Shown here: positions 38,622 through 46,860 of the stretch, piece after piece
How positions within the stretch are numbered: the first letter of the stretch is position 1
Layout: each line of letters begins with the position of its first letter
Assembly: GCF_034057115.1 (NCBI RefSeq)
Contig: NZ_CP139195.1
Span: 2,108,001 to 2,172,000, forward strand
From: Pseudomonas sp. AN-1
GTDB lineage: Bacteria; Pseudomonadota; Gammaproteobacteria; Pseudomonadales; Pseudomonadaceae
Reading direction: 5' to 3'
Length of the DNA: 64,000 nt
Position numbers and translations under genes: made by a program
Notes under the pieces: model-generated
Seen by the model: only the letters and a program-made list of their open reading frames with translations
What the model was told of the DNA's origin: nothing
The model's database searches: none

Positions 38622-40397
38622 TTATTCGGCCTTGGGCTGCTCACGCAGGCGGATGTTCAGTTCGCGCAGCTGCTTGGCGTCGACCACGCCCGGCGCCTGG
38701 GTCATCACGCAGGCGGCGCTCTGGGTCTTCGGGAAGGCAATCACTTCGCGGATCGAGCTGGCGCCGGTCATCAGCATCACCAGGCGATCCAGGCCGAAGG
38801 CCAGGCCACCGTGCGGCGGCGCGCCGAACTTCAGGGCGTCGAGCAGGAAGCCGAACTTCTCCTGCTGCTCCTCCTCGCTGATGCCGAGCACGCGGAACAC
38901 GGCCTGCTGCATTTCCTTGCTGTGGATACGGATCGAGCCGCCGCCCAGCTCGGTACCGTTGAGCACCATGTCGTAGGCGCGCGACAGCGCGGCACCCGGG
39001 TTGGCCTCCAGCTCCTCCGGGCTGCACTTCGGCGCGGTGAACGGGTGGTGCATGGCGGTCAGGCTGCCGTCATCGTTTTCCTCGAACATCGGGAAGTCGA
39101 CCACCCACAGCGGGGCCCATTCGCAGGTCAGCAGGTTCAGGTCGTGGCCCAGCTTGACGCGCAGGGCGCCGAGGGCTTCGGAAACGATCTTCGCCTTGTC
39201 GGCGCCGAAGAACACGATGTCGCCATCCACCGCACCGACGCGATCGAGGATCACGTTGATGTTGTCCAGCGGGATGTTCTTGACGATCGGCGACTGCAGA
39301 CCTTCGACACCGGCAGCGCGCTCGTTGACCTTGATGTAGGCCAGGCCCTTGGCGCCGTAGATGCCGACGAACTTGGTGTAGTCGTCGATCTGCTTGCGCG
39401 GCATGCTCGCGCCGCCCGGCACGCGCAGGGCGGTGACGCGGCACTTGGGATCGTTGGCCGGGCCGGCGAACACCTTGAACTCGACGTCCTTGAGCTGGTC
39501 CTCGACATCCACCAGCTCCAGCGGGATGCGCAGGTCCGGCTTGTCCGAGCCGTAGCGGCGCATGGCTTCGGCCAGGGTCATGTGCGGCAGCTCGCCGAAC
39601 TCGACGTCCAGCACTTCCTTGAACAGGTTGCGGATCATGGTCTCGGTCAGGCCCATGATGTCCTGCTCGTCGAGGAAGCTGGTCTCGATGTCGATCTGGG
39701 TGAATTCCGGCTGGCGGTCGGCGCGCAGGTCCTCGTCGCGGAAGCACTTGGCGATCTGGTAGTAGCGGTCGAAGCCGGCGACCATCAGGAGCTGCTTGAA
39801 CAGCTGCGGCGACTGCGGCAGGGCGAAGAAGCTGCCGGCGTGGGTGCGGCTCGGCACCAGGTAGTCGCGCGCGCCTTCCGGGGTGGCGCGGGTGAGGATC
39901 GGCGTCTCGACGTCGAGGAAGCCGTTGTCGTCCAGGTAGCGGCGGATGCTGCTGGTGATGCGCGAGCGCAGCTTCAGCTTGGCGGCCATCTCCGGGCGAC
40001 GCAGGTCGATGAAGCGGTAGCGCAGACGGGTCTCCTCGCCGACGTCGCTGTACTCGTCCAGCGGGAACGGCGGGGTCTCGGCCTGGTTGAGCACTTCCAG
40101 CTCGTAGCCCAGCACCTCGATGGCGCCGGAGGCCATGTTCGGGTTGACCGCACCAGCCGGGCGCAGGCGCACCTTGCCGGTGATCTTCACCACGTACTCG
40201 CTGCGCACGCGGTCGGCCTTGGCGAAGGTCTCGGCGCGATCCGGGTCGAACACCACCTGGGCCAGCCCCTCGCGGTCGCGGATGTCGAGGAAGATCACTC
40301 CGCCGTGGTCGCGACGGCGATGGACCCAGCCGCACAGGGTGACTTCCTGGCCGTCCAGGCTTTCGTTGAGTTGGCCGCAATAGTGGCTGCGCATCAT
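38622..40397 (-). CDS. aspS: Aspartyl-tRNA synthetase
   Basis: Class II synthetase of 591 residues. An N-terminal OB anticodon-binding domain ([20 protein letters not shown]) precedes the bacterial catalytic core with the GAD insertion. Motif 2 [18 protein letters not shown] and motif 3 [15 protein letters not shown] are intact. It is very like P. aeruginosa AspRS, which is non-discriminating and also feeds the GatCAB pathway; that property is by homology only. The start is the first of two ATGs, since a TTG upstream lacks support. Confidence 0.97.
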   Translation of the reverse strand: MMRSHYCGQLNESLDGQEVTLCGWVHRRRDHGGVIFLDIRDREGLAQVVFDPDRAETFAKADRVRSEYVVKITGKVRLRPAGAVNPNMASGAIEVLGYELEVLNQAETPPFPLDEYSDVGEETRLRYRFIDLRRPEMAAKLKLRSRITSSIRRYLDDNGFLDVETPILTRATPEGARDYLVPSRTHAGSFFALPQSPQLFKQLLMVAGFDRYYQIAKCFRDEDLRADRQPEFTQIDIETSFLDEQDIMGLTETMIRNLFKEVLDVEFGELPHMTLAEAMRRYGSDKPDLRIPLELVDVEDQLKDVEFKVFAGPANDPKCRVTALRVPGGASMPRKQIDDYTKFVGIYGAKGLAYIKVNERAAGVEGLQSPIVKNIPLDNINVILDRVGAVDGDIVFFGADKAKIVSEALGALRVKLGHDLNLLTCEWAPLWVVDFPMFEENDDGSLTAMHHPFTAPKCSPEELEANPGAALSRAYDMVLNGTELGGGSIRIHSKEMQQAVFRVLGISEEEQQEKFGFLLDALKFGAPPHGGLAFGLDRLVMLMTGASSIREVIAFPKTQSAACVMTQAPGVVDAKQLRELNIRLREQPKAE

Positions 40398-40948
40398 GGT
40401 CGGTTCGCTTCTCAAAGGTCAGTCGTGGATTGCCGGCGGCGGTCGCTCCGCGGTTGCCGTGGGCAACCGCTGCCGCCACGGCCGCCGGCGCGACGCAGGC
40501 ACGCGGGCAGCAGGCCTTGCCGTGATAAAGGGCGGGGATTATAGCCTGAAACAATCACGCGGCGCAGGCCCTGCGGCCCGCCGCTGGCGCCATCGCCGGC
40601 GGCGCTTTTCCCGGCCCACGCATCATGCTGGCGCGCGAGAATGCCGCCTGGCCGCAGCCCGCCGGAAGGCTGCCACCCTCGGCGCACCGGCAGCCGCTCC
40701 GCACAGCGCACCTGCAGGTCCCCACCCCGCCAGGCGAGCGCCTTTGCCCAACGGCGCAATTGAGCGCTGCCTGCCTTTACGGTTAAATAGCCGCCGCGTC
40801 CGCACCGCTCGCGTCAATTTCTCGCCGAGGCCGTCGCGGCGCCGTCCGGCCTGACCTGTACGCCCCTCTCCGGGCGTTCCCCTTCCCGCTTCGCCCCCGT
40901 CACGCCCGGACGCCATCGTCAGTATCCGTCGTTACCAAGGTGAGTTCT
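40398..40948. other. Long intergenic region upstream of the cold-shock gene
   Basis: This gap of 551 bases separates divergent aspS and the membrane cold-shock gene. It contains a candidate sigma-70 promoter for the latter (40760-40788) that would give a leader of about 150 bases, a length common for cold-shock mRNAs. Apart from GC-rich complementary stretches I see nothing coding. Confidence 0.4.
40760..40788 (+). promoter_or_regulatory. Candidate promoter of the cold-shock gene
   Basis: TTGAGC (40760-40765) and TTAAAT (40783-40788), separated by 17 bases, each match the sigma-70 consensus at four positions and form the best pair in this GC-rich gap. The implied untranslated leader is about 150 bases. 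Confidence 0.35.
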
Positions 40949-41614
40949 TTGAGCATATTGAAAACCGTCCATCTCCTATCGGGCGCGGCCGCCCTGCTGC
41001 TGTCGTTCGTCCCCAGTCTGCGCGCCGACGCCCTGCCCTGGCTGCAGCAGCCCGACGCCCTGTACCTGGCCTTCACCGGCCTGGCCAACCTGCTGGTCGC
41101 CCCCCTGGCCGATACCACGCGCGTGCGCCTGCAGCGCCTGGCCAGCGCCCTGCTGCTGCTTGCCGTGATCCTGCAGAGCCTGACCCTGCTGGTGCCGCTG
41201 GACAGCCTAGGCGGCCAGCCGGCGGTGCTGCTGTGCCTGCTCGCCCTGGCCCTCGCGGCGCTGGTGCAACTGCTGCCGCAGCCGCGTGCGGCCGCCTCCG
41301 AGGCCGCCGCCGCGCCGGCGGCACAGACCGCCCAGCGCGCCCCGCAGCGCCCGGCGCCGAGCGCCAGGCCGGCCGCCGCCGCCAGTCGCGGCGAGGCGAG
41401 AAGCCCGCGCGAAGCCGGCACGGTGAAGTGGTTCAACACTTCCAAGGGCTTCGGCTTCATCTCCCGCGACAGCGGCGACGACATCTTCGTGCACTTCCGC
41501 GCCATCCGCGGCGACGGCCACCGGGTGCTGGTCGAGGGCCAGCGCGTGGAGTTCACCGTGGTCCAGCGCGACAAGGGCCTGCAGGCCGAGGACGTGCAGA
41601 TCCTCGAGGACTGA
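40949..41614 (+). CDS. Membrane-anchored cold-shock-domain protein
   Basis: Protein of about 221 residues. The N-terminal third has three or four hydrophobic helices (about 8-110), a low-complexity Ala/Pro linker follows, and the C-terminal 70 residues form a cold-shock domain with RNP1-type KGFGFISR and RNP2-type DIFVHFRAI. It should bind single-stranded RNA or DNA at the inner membrane. AAGGTGA ends five bases before TTG 40949, which favours this start; a GTG at 40940 would add three residues. P. aeruginosa has a similar protein at this locus. Confidence 0.8.
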   Translation: MSILKTVHLLSGAAALLLSFVPSLRADALPWLQQPDALYLAFTGLANLLVAPLADTTRVRLQRLASALLLLAVILQSLTLLVPLDSLGGQPAVLLCLLALALAALVQLLPQPRAAASEAAAAPAAQTAQRAPQRPAPSARPAAAASRGEARSPREAGTVKWFNTSKGFGFISRDSGDDIFVHFRAIRGDGHRVLVEGQRVEFTVVQRDKGLQAEDVQILED

Positions 41615-41624
41615 GCCCCTTCGC

Positions 41625-41660
41625 AACGACAGCGCCCGCCAACCGGCGGGCGCTGTCGTT
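41625..41660 (+). terminator. Intrinsic terminator after the cold-shock gene
   Basis: AACGACAGCGCCCGCC (41625-41640) pairs perfectly over 16 bp with GGCGGGCGCTGTCGTT (41645-41660) around AACC. It begins 11 bases after the stop. Confidence 0.8.
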
Positions 41661-41664
41661 TGCG

Positions 41665-41715
41665 GACCCGATCATTCGTGACCCGGTCATTCGTGACCCG
41701 GTCATTCGTGACCCG
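41665..41715. repeat. 15-bp tandem repeat, three copies plus partial
   Basis: Units GACCCG-N-TCATTCGT repeat at 41665-41679, 41680-41694 and 41695-41709 (N is A, G, G), with a further GACCCG at 41710-41715. The array ends two bases before the slyX stop codon, between two convergent genes. It looks like a small variable-number repeat. Confidence 0.9.
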
Positions 41716-41716
41716 C

Positions 41717-41923
41717 TCAGTAGTGCGGCGGCGGCGCCTCGTCCTCGGCGGGACCGATCTGGCCGACCAGCTCGGCCTGGCGCGCGGCCAGCGCGGCGAT
41801 CTGGCGCTGCAGCAGATCGATCAGCCGGCCCTGGGCGAGCAGCTCGTCGCTGAGCTGCTGCAGGGTGTCGTCCTGGAAGGCCAGGCGGGTTTCCAGTTCG
41901 GTGACGCGCAGCTCCAGACTCAT
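41717..41923 (-). CDS. slyX: SlyX family protein
   Basis: Coiled-coil protein of 68 residues: MSLELRVTELETRLAFQDD, then a heptad region to the C-terminal PPPHY end that is typical of SlyX. The function is unknown. Its ATG overlaps the HIT gene stop by four bases (ATGA). The tandem repeat lies directly after its stop codon. Confidence 0.9.
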   Translation of the reverse strand: MSLELRVTELETRLAFQDDTLQQLSDELLAQGRLIDLLQRQIAALAARQAELVGQIGPAEDEAPPPHY

Positions 41924-42354
41924 GCGGCCTCCGGGGCGAAGCGGAAGTCCTCGGGATCGAGCACCAGGCGCAGCTTGGCGCGCACCTCGCGGACCTGCTC
42001 CGCGGTGTAGGGGTGCGCCGGCTGGCGCCCCCACACCGGCGCGGGCCAGGCGGCGTCGTTGCGCCGCCGCACGATCACGTGCATGTGCAGCTGGCTGACC
42101 ACGTTGCCGAGAGTGGCGACGTTCATCTTGTCGGCCTTGAAGGTGTCCTTGAGCAGCTCGGCGAGCAGCAGGGTCTCGCGCCACAGCGAACGCTGGTCGG
42201 CCGCGTCGAGCTGGAACAGCTCGCTGACCTCCTCGCGGCGCGGCACCAGGATGAACCAGGGATAGCTGGCGTCGTTCATCAGCAGCAGGCGGCACAGGGG
42301 GAAGTCGCCCATGTGCAGGGTGTCCTGCTCCAGGCGCGGATCGAGGGCAAACAT
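41920..42354 (-). CDS. HIT-family protein
   Basis: Nucleotide hydrolase/transferase-like protein of 144 residues with a histidine-triad region near residue 90, VVSQLHMHVIVR. The usual H-x-H-x-H has Gln in place of the first His, while the central His pair is retained. Substrate is unknown. It is the upstream gene of slyX, coupled by a four-base overlap. AAGGAG precedes the ATG. Confidence 0.85.
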   Translation of the reverse strand: MFALDPRLEQDTLHMGDFPLCRLLLMNDASYPWFILVPRREEVSELFQLDAADQRSLWRETLLLAELLKDTFKADKMNVATLGNVVSQLHMHVIVRRRNDAAWPAPVWGRQPAHPYTAEQVREVRAKLRLVLDPEDFRFAPEAA

Positions 42355-42411
42355 GGCTGCATCTCCTTGGGATGGGGTGGCGATGCGCGCCAGTGTGCCA
42401 CAGCTGCCTCC

Positions 42412-43878
42412 TCAACTGGCCGGCGACAGGCCGCGCGGCAGCCACACCTCGACCTGCAGCCCGCCGAGGGGCGACTCCGCCAGCTGGATCTCGCCGCGAT
42501 GCAGCTCGACGATGCGCTGCACGATGGACAGCCCCAGGCCGGCGCCCTGCCCCTCGCCCTGGCGATAGAAGCGGCGGAACAGCAGCTCGCGCTGCTCGGC
42601 CGGCACACCCGGGCCGCTGTCGGCCACCCGCAGACCGACGCGCTGCGCCTCGACCTGCAGGCTGACGGCGATGCGCCCGCCCGGCGGCGTGTACTGCACG
42701 GCATTGCCGACCAGATTCTGCAGCAGGGTGCCGAGGCTCGGCGCATCGCCCAGCAGGCGGTGGTCCGCCATGTCGTCGCAGTCGAAGCTCAGCTCCTGGT
42801 CGCGCTCCAGCGCCAGCGGGATCAGCTCGGCCAGCTCGCCGCGCACGTAGCTCGCCAGGTCCAGCTCGGCCATGCCCAGCTGGCGGGCAGCCGGCTCCAG
42901 GCGCGCCAGGGTCAGCAACTGGGTCACCACGCGGGTGGCGCGCTCGACCCCGGCCACCAGCTGGCGCAGGGCCGCCTCGCGGTCGGCGGCTTCCGGCGCC
43001 TCCAGAGCGTTCTGCGCGTGGATGCGCAGCACCGCCAGCGGCGTGCGCAGCTCGTGGGCGGCGTCGGCGAGGAAGCGCTTCTCCCGCTCCAGCAGGGTGG
43101 TGACCTGGAGGAGCAGGCGGTTGAGTGCGGCGACCATCGGCTCCAGCTCCTGGGGCAACGGCGCCAGGGTCAGCGGGGCGAGGTTTTCCGCATCACGTGC
43201 CTTGATCAGCCCGACCACCTGCTGCAGCGGCCGCAGGCCGAGGCCGACCGCCGACCATACCAGCAGCGCCAGCAGCGGCAGGCCGACAAGGTCGGGCAGC
43301 AGGCTGCGCAGGGTGATGCTGCCGACCAGTTCGCCACGCACATCCTCGCGCTCGGCGACCAGGATCCAGTGGCGGTCGGCCAGGTCCTGGCGCACGAACA
43401 GCCGCCACTTCGCATCTGCCAGGCTCAGCGTGTGGTAGCCGACCAGCCGCTCGGCCCGGGCGGCCAGCGACACGCCTGCCGGCGCCTGCGCGCCGGTCTG
43501 CTGCAGCAGGCTGGCCAGCAGCCCGGGGGGTGCGCTGGCCGACTGCAGCAGCACCTGTCCCCGCCCGTCGAGCACCTGGAAGGCCAGCTTGGTTTCGTAG
43601 CGGTGTCCCTCGACGAGCGCCGGGCCACCATCCGGCTCGTCCCGCACGCGCAGGGCGGCATCCAGCGCCTGCTGCAGGGTCGTACGCAGCGCCGGCGACA
43701 GCTCGCCGCCGACCATGCCCTCGAGCAGACGCGCACTCTGCGCCAGCTGGGCATCGAACAGCTCCTCGATCTCGTGCTTGGCGTCGCTGTAGCTGAGCCA
43801 GGAGATCACCGTCAGCGCCAGGATCAGCACCCCCAGCACCCGCGCCAGGGTGCGCGAGCGGATCGAGCGCAGCCTCAC
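42412..43878 (-). CDS. Two-component sensor histidine kinase (QseC/PmrB-like)
   Basis: Membrane sensor kinase of 488 residues. It has two transmembrane helices (about 11-31 and 208-228) flanking a periplasmic sensing region, then HAMP-like and HisKA domains with H-box FLADAAHELRTPLAVL, N-box NLVGNAVQYTPPGG and G-box GLGLSIVQRI. The GTG start overlaps the regulator stop by four bases, so the pair is coupled. The signal is unknown; resemblance is to QseC/PmrB/TctE kinases. It may regulate the oxidase-ligase operon upstream. Confidence 0.88.
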   Translation of the reverse strand: MRLRSIRSRTLARVLGVLILALTVISWLSYSDAKHEIEELFDAQLAQSARLLEGMVGGELSPALRTTLQQALDAALRVRDEPDGGPALVEGHRYETKLAFQVLDGRGQVLLQSASAPPGLLASLLQQTGAQAPAGVSLAARAERLVGYHTLSLADAKWRLFVRQDLADRHWILVAEREDVRGELVGSITLRSLLPDLVGLPLLALLVWSAVGLGLRPLQQVVGLIKARDAENLAPLTLAPLPQELEPMVAALNRLLLQVTTLLEREKRFLADAAHELRTPLAVLRIHAQNALEAPEAADREAALRQLVAGVERATRVVTQLLTLARLEPAARQLGMAELDLASYVRGELAELIPLALERDQELSFDCDDMADHRLLGDAPSLGTLLQNLVGNAVQYTPPGGRIAVSLQVEAQRVGLRVADSGPGVPAEQRELLFRRFYRQGEGQGAGLGLSIVQRIVELHRGEIQLAESPLGGLQVEVWLPRGLSPAS

Positions 43879-44534
43879 GCCTTGTCCACCAGATAGCCGA
43901 CGCCGCGCACGGTGCGGATCAGCTCGGGGAAGAACTTCTTGCGCAGGTGGTGCACGTGCACCTCGAGGGCGTTGCTCTCCACCTCCTCGTCCCAGCCGTA
44001 GAGCACCTGCTGCAGCCGGTCGCGGGTCAGCACCCGCCCGGGCTGGGCGAGCAGCTCGTGGAGGAGGAGAAACTCCTTGCGCGGCAGGTTGACCGCCACG
44101 CCCTGGAAGGTCACCTGCTGGCTGTCCGGCTCCAGACGGATGCCGCGATACTCCAGCGCCGGCTGGGCGCGACCGAAACTGCGCCGCAGCAGGGCGCGCA
44201 AGCGCGCCTTGAGTTCGGCGACGTCGAAGGGCTTGACCAGGTAATCGTCGGCGCCGGCATCGAGGCCGGCGATGCGGTCGCTGGTGGCGTCGCGTGCGGT
44301 GAGCACCAGCACCGGCATCGCATTGCCGGCGCCGCGCAGGCGGCGCAGCACCTCCAGGCCATCCATGCGCGGCAGGCCGAGATCCAGCACGCACAGATCG
44401 AAATCCTCGTGACTGAGGGCATGCCAGGCGCTGGCGCCGTCCTGCACCCAATCAACGGTATAGCCCTCGGGCTTGAGCGCAGTGCGGATACCCTCGCCCA
44501 GCCCCCTGTCGTCCTCCACCAGCAAAATCCGCAT
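43875..44534 (-). CDS. OmpR-family response regulator (QseB/PmrA-like)
   Basis: Response regulator of 219 residues. The receiver domain has the phospho-acceptor Asp51 in CVLDLGLPRMDG and the Lys of YLVKPFD. The C-terminal winged helix ends VRGVGYLVDKA. Family members such as PmrA/QseB bind tandem CTTAA-type half-sites 11 bases apart; such a repeat lies at 49070-49086. It is coupled to the kinase gene and separated from the TPR gene by a hairpin. Confidence 0.9.
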   Translation of the reverse strand: MRILLVEDDRGLGEGIRTALKPEGYTVDWVQDGASAWHALSHEDFDLCVLDLGLPRMDGLEVLRRLRGAGNAMPVLVLTARDATSDRIAGLDAGADDYLVKPFDVAELKARLRALLRRSFGRAQPALEYRGIRLEPDSQQVTFQGVAVNLPRKEFLLLHELLAQPGRVLTRDRLQQVLYGWDEEVESNALEVHVHHLRKKFFPELIRTVRGVGYLVDKA

Positions 44535-44569
44535 CCACGCCTCCTCGATTCGGGACCCTGACCGGCACG

Positions 44570-44614
44570 AAAACGCCGGGCGGGCGAGAGTATCGCACCC
44601 TCGCCGACCCGGCG
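44570..44614 (-). terminator. Hairpin between the TPR gene and the two-component system
   Basis: CGCCGGG (44574-44580) pairs with CCCGGCG (44608-44614), and inside GGCGAG (44583-44588) pairs with CTCGCC (44600-44605). On the minus strand TTTT follows directly. It is a likely terminator or attenuator, leaving about 35 bases before the regulator ATG. Confidence 0.6.
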
Positions 44615-44634
44615 CTCGAATCGTCGCCGGCGAC

Positions 44635-45291
44635 TCAGCGCAGCTTGGCCCGCGCCTTCTCCAGCAGTGCCTGGGCCTCCTTGCGGCGGCCGGCGTCGGC
44701 CACCTCGCGCCCCGGGCGCGGCGGTGCGGCCAGCGCCTGCTCCAGCACCTTCTCGGCTTCGGCATAGCGCTTCTCGCGCAGCAGGAAGTCGCCGTAGAAG
44801 TAGTTGGGGTCGATGCCATCGGGATTGAGGGTCAGCGCCTGCTTGAGCAACTGCTCGGCGCGCTCGTCGTCGCCGAAGCCGACCGGCCAGCCCGGCACCT
44901 GATAGTAGAGCGAGCCCAGGCTGGTGTAGGCCGAACCATCGAGGGCCTTGGGATCGAGCTCGATCGCCCGCTCGAACTGGCTGCGCGCCTGCTTGACCAG
45001 GTCCAGGGCGCCCAGCCCGCCCTTGGCGCCGGCCCAGGTGCTGAGGATGATGCCGTTCCAGATCAGCAGCTCGGGGGCCTGCGGCTCGGCCTTGACGACG
45101 GCCTCGGCCTCGCCCGCCAGCCTGGCGAAGGCAGCCTCGCGCTGCGCCTCGGGCAACTGGTAGTTGATCTCGGCCCAGCGCCCCTGCAACTGCTTCAGGC
45201 TCTGCTCGCCGGCAGCGGTGAGGGCGAAGCTCGGCAGGCTGAGCAGCAGGGCGCCGCCGAGGACCAGATTGCGCACGAAGGATTTCGACAT
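44635..45291 (-). CDS. Exported TPR-repeat protein
   Basis: Protein of 218 residues with a signal peptide (about 1-24, LLLSLPSFA) and at least three TPR-type repeats (about 90-215). Its function is unknown, and it may assist a complex with the upstream enzymes. It lies 116 bases after the SDR gene and upstream of a hairpin, so it could be in the same transcript or have its own promoter. AATGG precedes the ATG without a strong ribosome site. Confidence 0.7.
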   Translation of the reverse strand: MSKSFVRNLVLGGALLLSLPSFALTAAGEQSLKQLQGRWAEINYQLPEAQREAAFARLAGEAEAVVKAEPQAPELLIWNGIILSTWAGAKGGLGALDLVKQARSQFERAIELDPKALDGSAYTSLGSLYYQVPGWPVGFGDDERAEQLLKQALTLNPDGIDPNYFYGDFLLREKRYAEAEKVLEQALAAPPRPGREVADAGRRKEAQALLEKARAKLR

Positions 45292-45407
45292 GGTTCCACT
45301 CCATTCCCGGGATACGTGCCCGCTGGCCGGACTCGGGCGCAGTCGCCGCGCCCCCGGACCGCACCAGCTCAGCATCGACGACACACAGCCAGCAGGGGCT
45401 GCGCCGC

Positions 45408-46199
45408 TCACGACTTGCCGCGCGCGAAGCGCTGGATGATCGGCAGCTGCTTGCGCAGCGCCTGGTCGACAACCCGCGGCAGCAGGCTGTTGAGACGCAC
45501 GAAGAGCTTTTCCGGCCAGCCGAGGTAGAGCTCCTCGCTTTCGCGACCGATGGCGGCGACCACCGCCTCGGCCACCCAGGCCGGGTCGTCCATCGCCACC
45601 TTCAGCTCGTCGTTCATCGCCACCACGCTCTGCTCGTTCATGCCGGTGCGGGTGGCGCGCGGAGCGACGTACATGACCTTGACCCGGGTGTCGGCCAGTT
45701 CGCGACGCAGCGCCTCGGAAAAACCGCGCAGGGCGAACTTGCTGGCGCAGTAGGCCGCGAAGCCCGGATAGCCGATCGAACCGAAGGTCGAGCCGATGTT
45801 CACCACCAGCGCCCGCTCCTGCTGGCGCAGCATGGGCAGCAGGCGGTGGGTCAGCTGCAGGGTGGCCGTGACGTTGAGCTGGACCAGGGCGGCGATGGCC
45901 TCCTCGTCGTGCTGCTCGAGCAGGCTGAAGTGGTTGACCCCGGCCGCGTTGATCAGCAGGTTGACGCCGCCGATGCGGCGCGCGGCCTGCAGCACCGCAT
46001 CGCGTCCGGCGCTCTGGGTGATGTCGGCGCACACGCTCTCGGCGCGTCCGCGGCAGCGCTCCACCAGTTGAGCCAGGCGTTCGGGCTGGCGGCCGACCAG
46101 CAGCAGCCGCGCGCCACCGGCGCAGAGGTGTTCGGCCAGTTGCTGGCCGATGCCGCCGGTGGCACCGGTCAGCAGGATACGGCACTCAGCGAGTTGCAT
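45408..46199 (-). CDS. SDR-family oxidoreductase
   Basis: Short-chain dehydrogenase of 263 residues with NAD(P)-binding TGATGGIG at residues 11-18, NAAG near residue 85, the catalytic Ser in NIGSTFGS and Y-x3-K in YCASKFALRGF. It probably acts on an aldehyde, ketone or alcohol intermediate. It overlaps the HDO-like gene by 14 bases as the fourth gene of the operon. Substrate unknown. Confidence 0.88.
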   Translation of the reverse strand: MQLAECRILLTGATGGIGQQLAEHLCAGGARLLLVGRQPERLAQLVERCRGRAESVCADITQSAGRDAVLQAARRIGGVNLLINAAGVNHFSLLEQHDEEAIAALVQLNVTATLQLTHRLLPMLRQQERALVVNIGSTFGSIGYPGFAAYCASKFALRGFSEALRRELADTRVKVMYVAPRATRTGMNEQSVVAMNDELKVAMDDPAWVAEAVVAAIGRESEELYLGWPEKLFVRLNSLLPRVVDQALRKQLPIIQRFARGKS

Positions 46200-46860
46200 G
46201 CGGGCTCTCCATCGGCAGCGGCAGGCTGCGGAACATGTCGCCGTAGAGACGGTAGACCACCTTGGCGGTGTGCACCACGGCGGCCTGGTCGTCGGCGTCG
46301 TCGAGACGGTTCATCAGTTTCTCGAAGAACGCCACGTGGCTGATGTCCAGGCTGCCATGGGAGGTCAGGTAGCTGAACGCCTGCGCCGGCAGCTGCAGGC
46401 GCTCCTGGATGATCTCCGCCGCCTGGGTGGCCAGGGCGATGCTGGTGCCCTCCAGCACGTTGACCATGCCGAAGAAGCTCACCGGGTTGCAGCGGGCGAT
46501 GCGGTCGTAGACGTAGCTGACCATCAGCTCGGTGGGCAGGTTGGGGGTGGCCCGGCGCACCGCCTCGGCATCCGCCCCGCAGGCGCGGATGTCGTTGAGG
46601 ATCCACTCCTGGTGGCCGTACTCCTCCTCGATGTACTCGGCGATCGCACCCCGCAGCCACTCCAGGCGCTCCGGCAGGCGTGCGCCACAGGCCATCAGCA
46701 GCGGCACGGTGTGCTTGACGTGATGGTAGGCCTGACCGAGGAAGGCCACGTAGGTGTCGAGACTGATCCGCCCCGCCAGCACCTCACCGAAGATGGGCGC
46801 CGCCAGCAGGTACTCGCGTTCGGCCTGGGTCTGCTGCTGCAGGGACTCGTAGAAACTCAT
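46186..46860 (-). CDS. TenA-like haem-oxygenase-fold diiron oxidase (HDO candidate)
   Basis: Helical protein of 224 residues annotatable as TenA/haem-oxygenase-like. It keeps the full metal-ligand pattern of HDO enzymes such as UndA and CADD: E80 and H83 in EEEYGH, E137 in NVLEGTS, and H168, D172, H175 in SHGSLDISH. TenA thiaminases lack this set. The family oxidatively cleaves or hydroxylates small acids, amines or thiazole precursors. It overlaps the ligase by four bases (ATGA) and the SDR by 14. Substrate and product are unknown. Confidence 0.75.
   Translation of the reverse strand: MSFYESLQQQTQAEREYLLAAPIFGEVLAGRISLDTYVAFLGQAYHHVKHTVPLLMACGARLPERLEWLRGAIAEYIEEEYGHQEWILNDIRACGADAEAVRRATPNLPTELMVSYVYDRIARCNPVSFFGMVNVLEGTSIALATQAAEIIQERLQLPAQAFSYLTSHGSLDISHVAFFEKLMNRLDDADDQAAVVHTAKVVYRLYGDMFRSLPLPMESPHATR

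Noticed and set aside
41665-41715. Short tandem units considered as a CRISPR array
   Set aside because: Units are contiguous with no spacers, only 15 bases long, and no cas genes are present.
46186-46860. Calling the TenA-like gene a thiaminase or transcription regulator
   Set aside because: The HDO ligand set is present and thiamine genes are absent nearby, so an oxidase role fits better.
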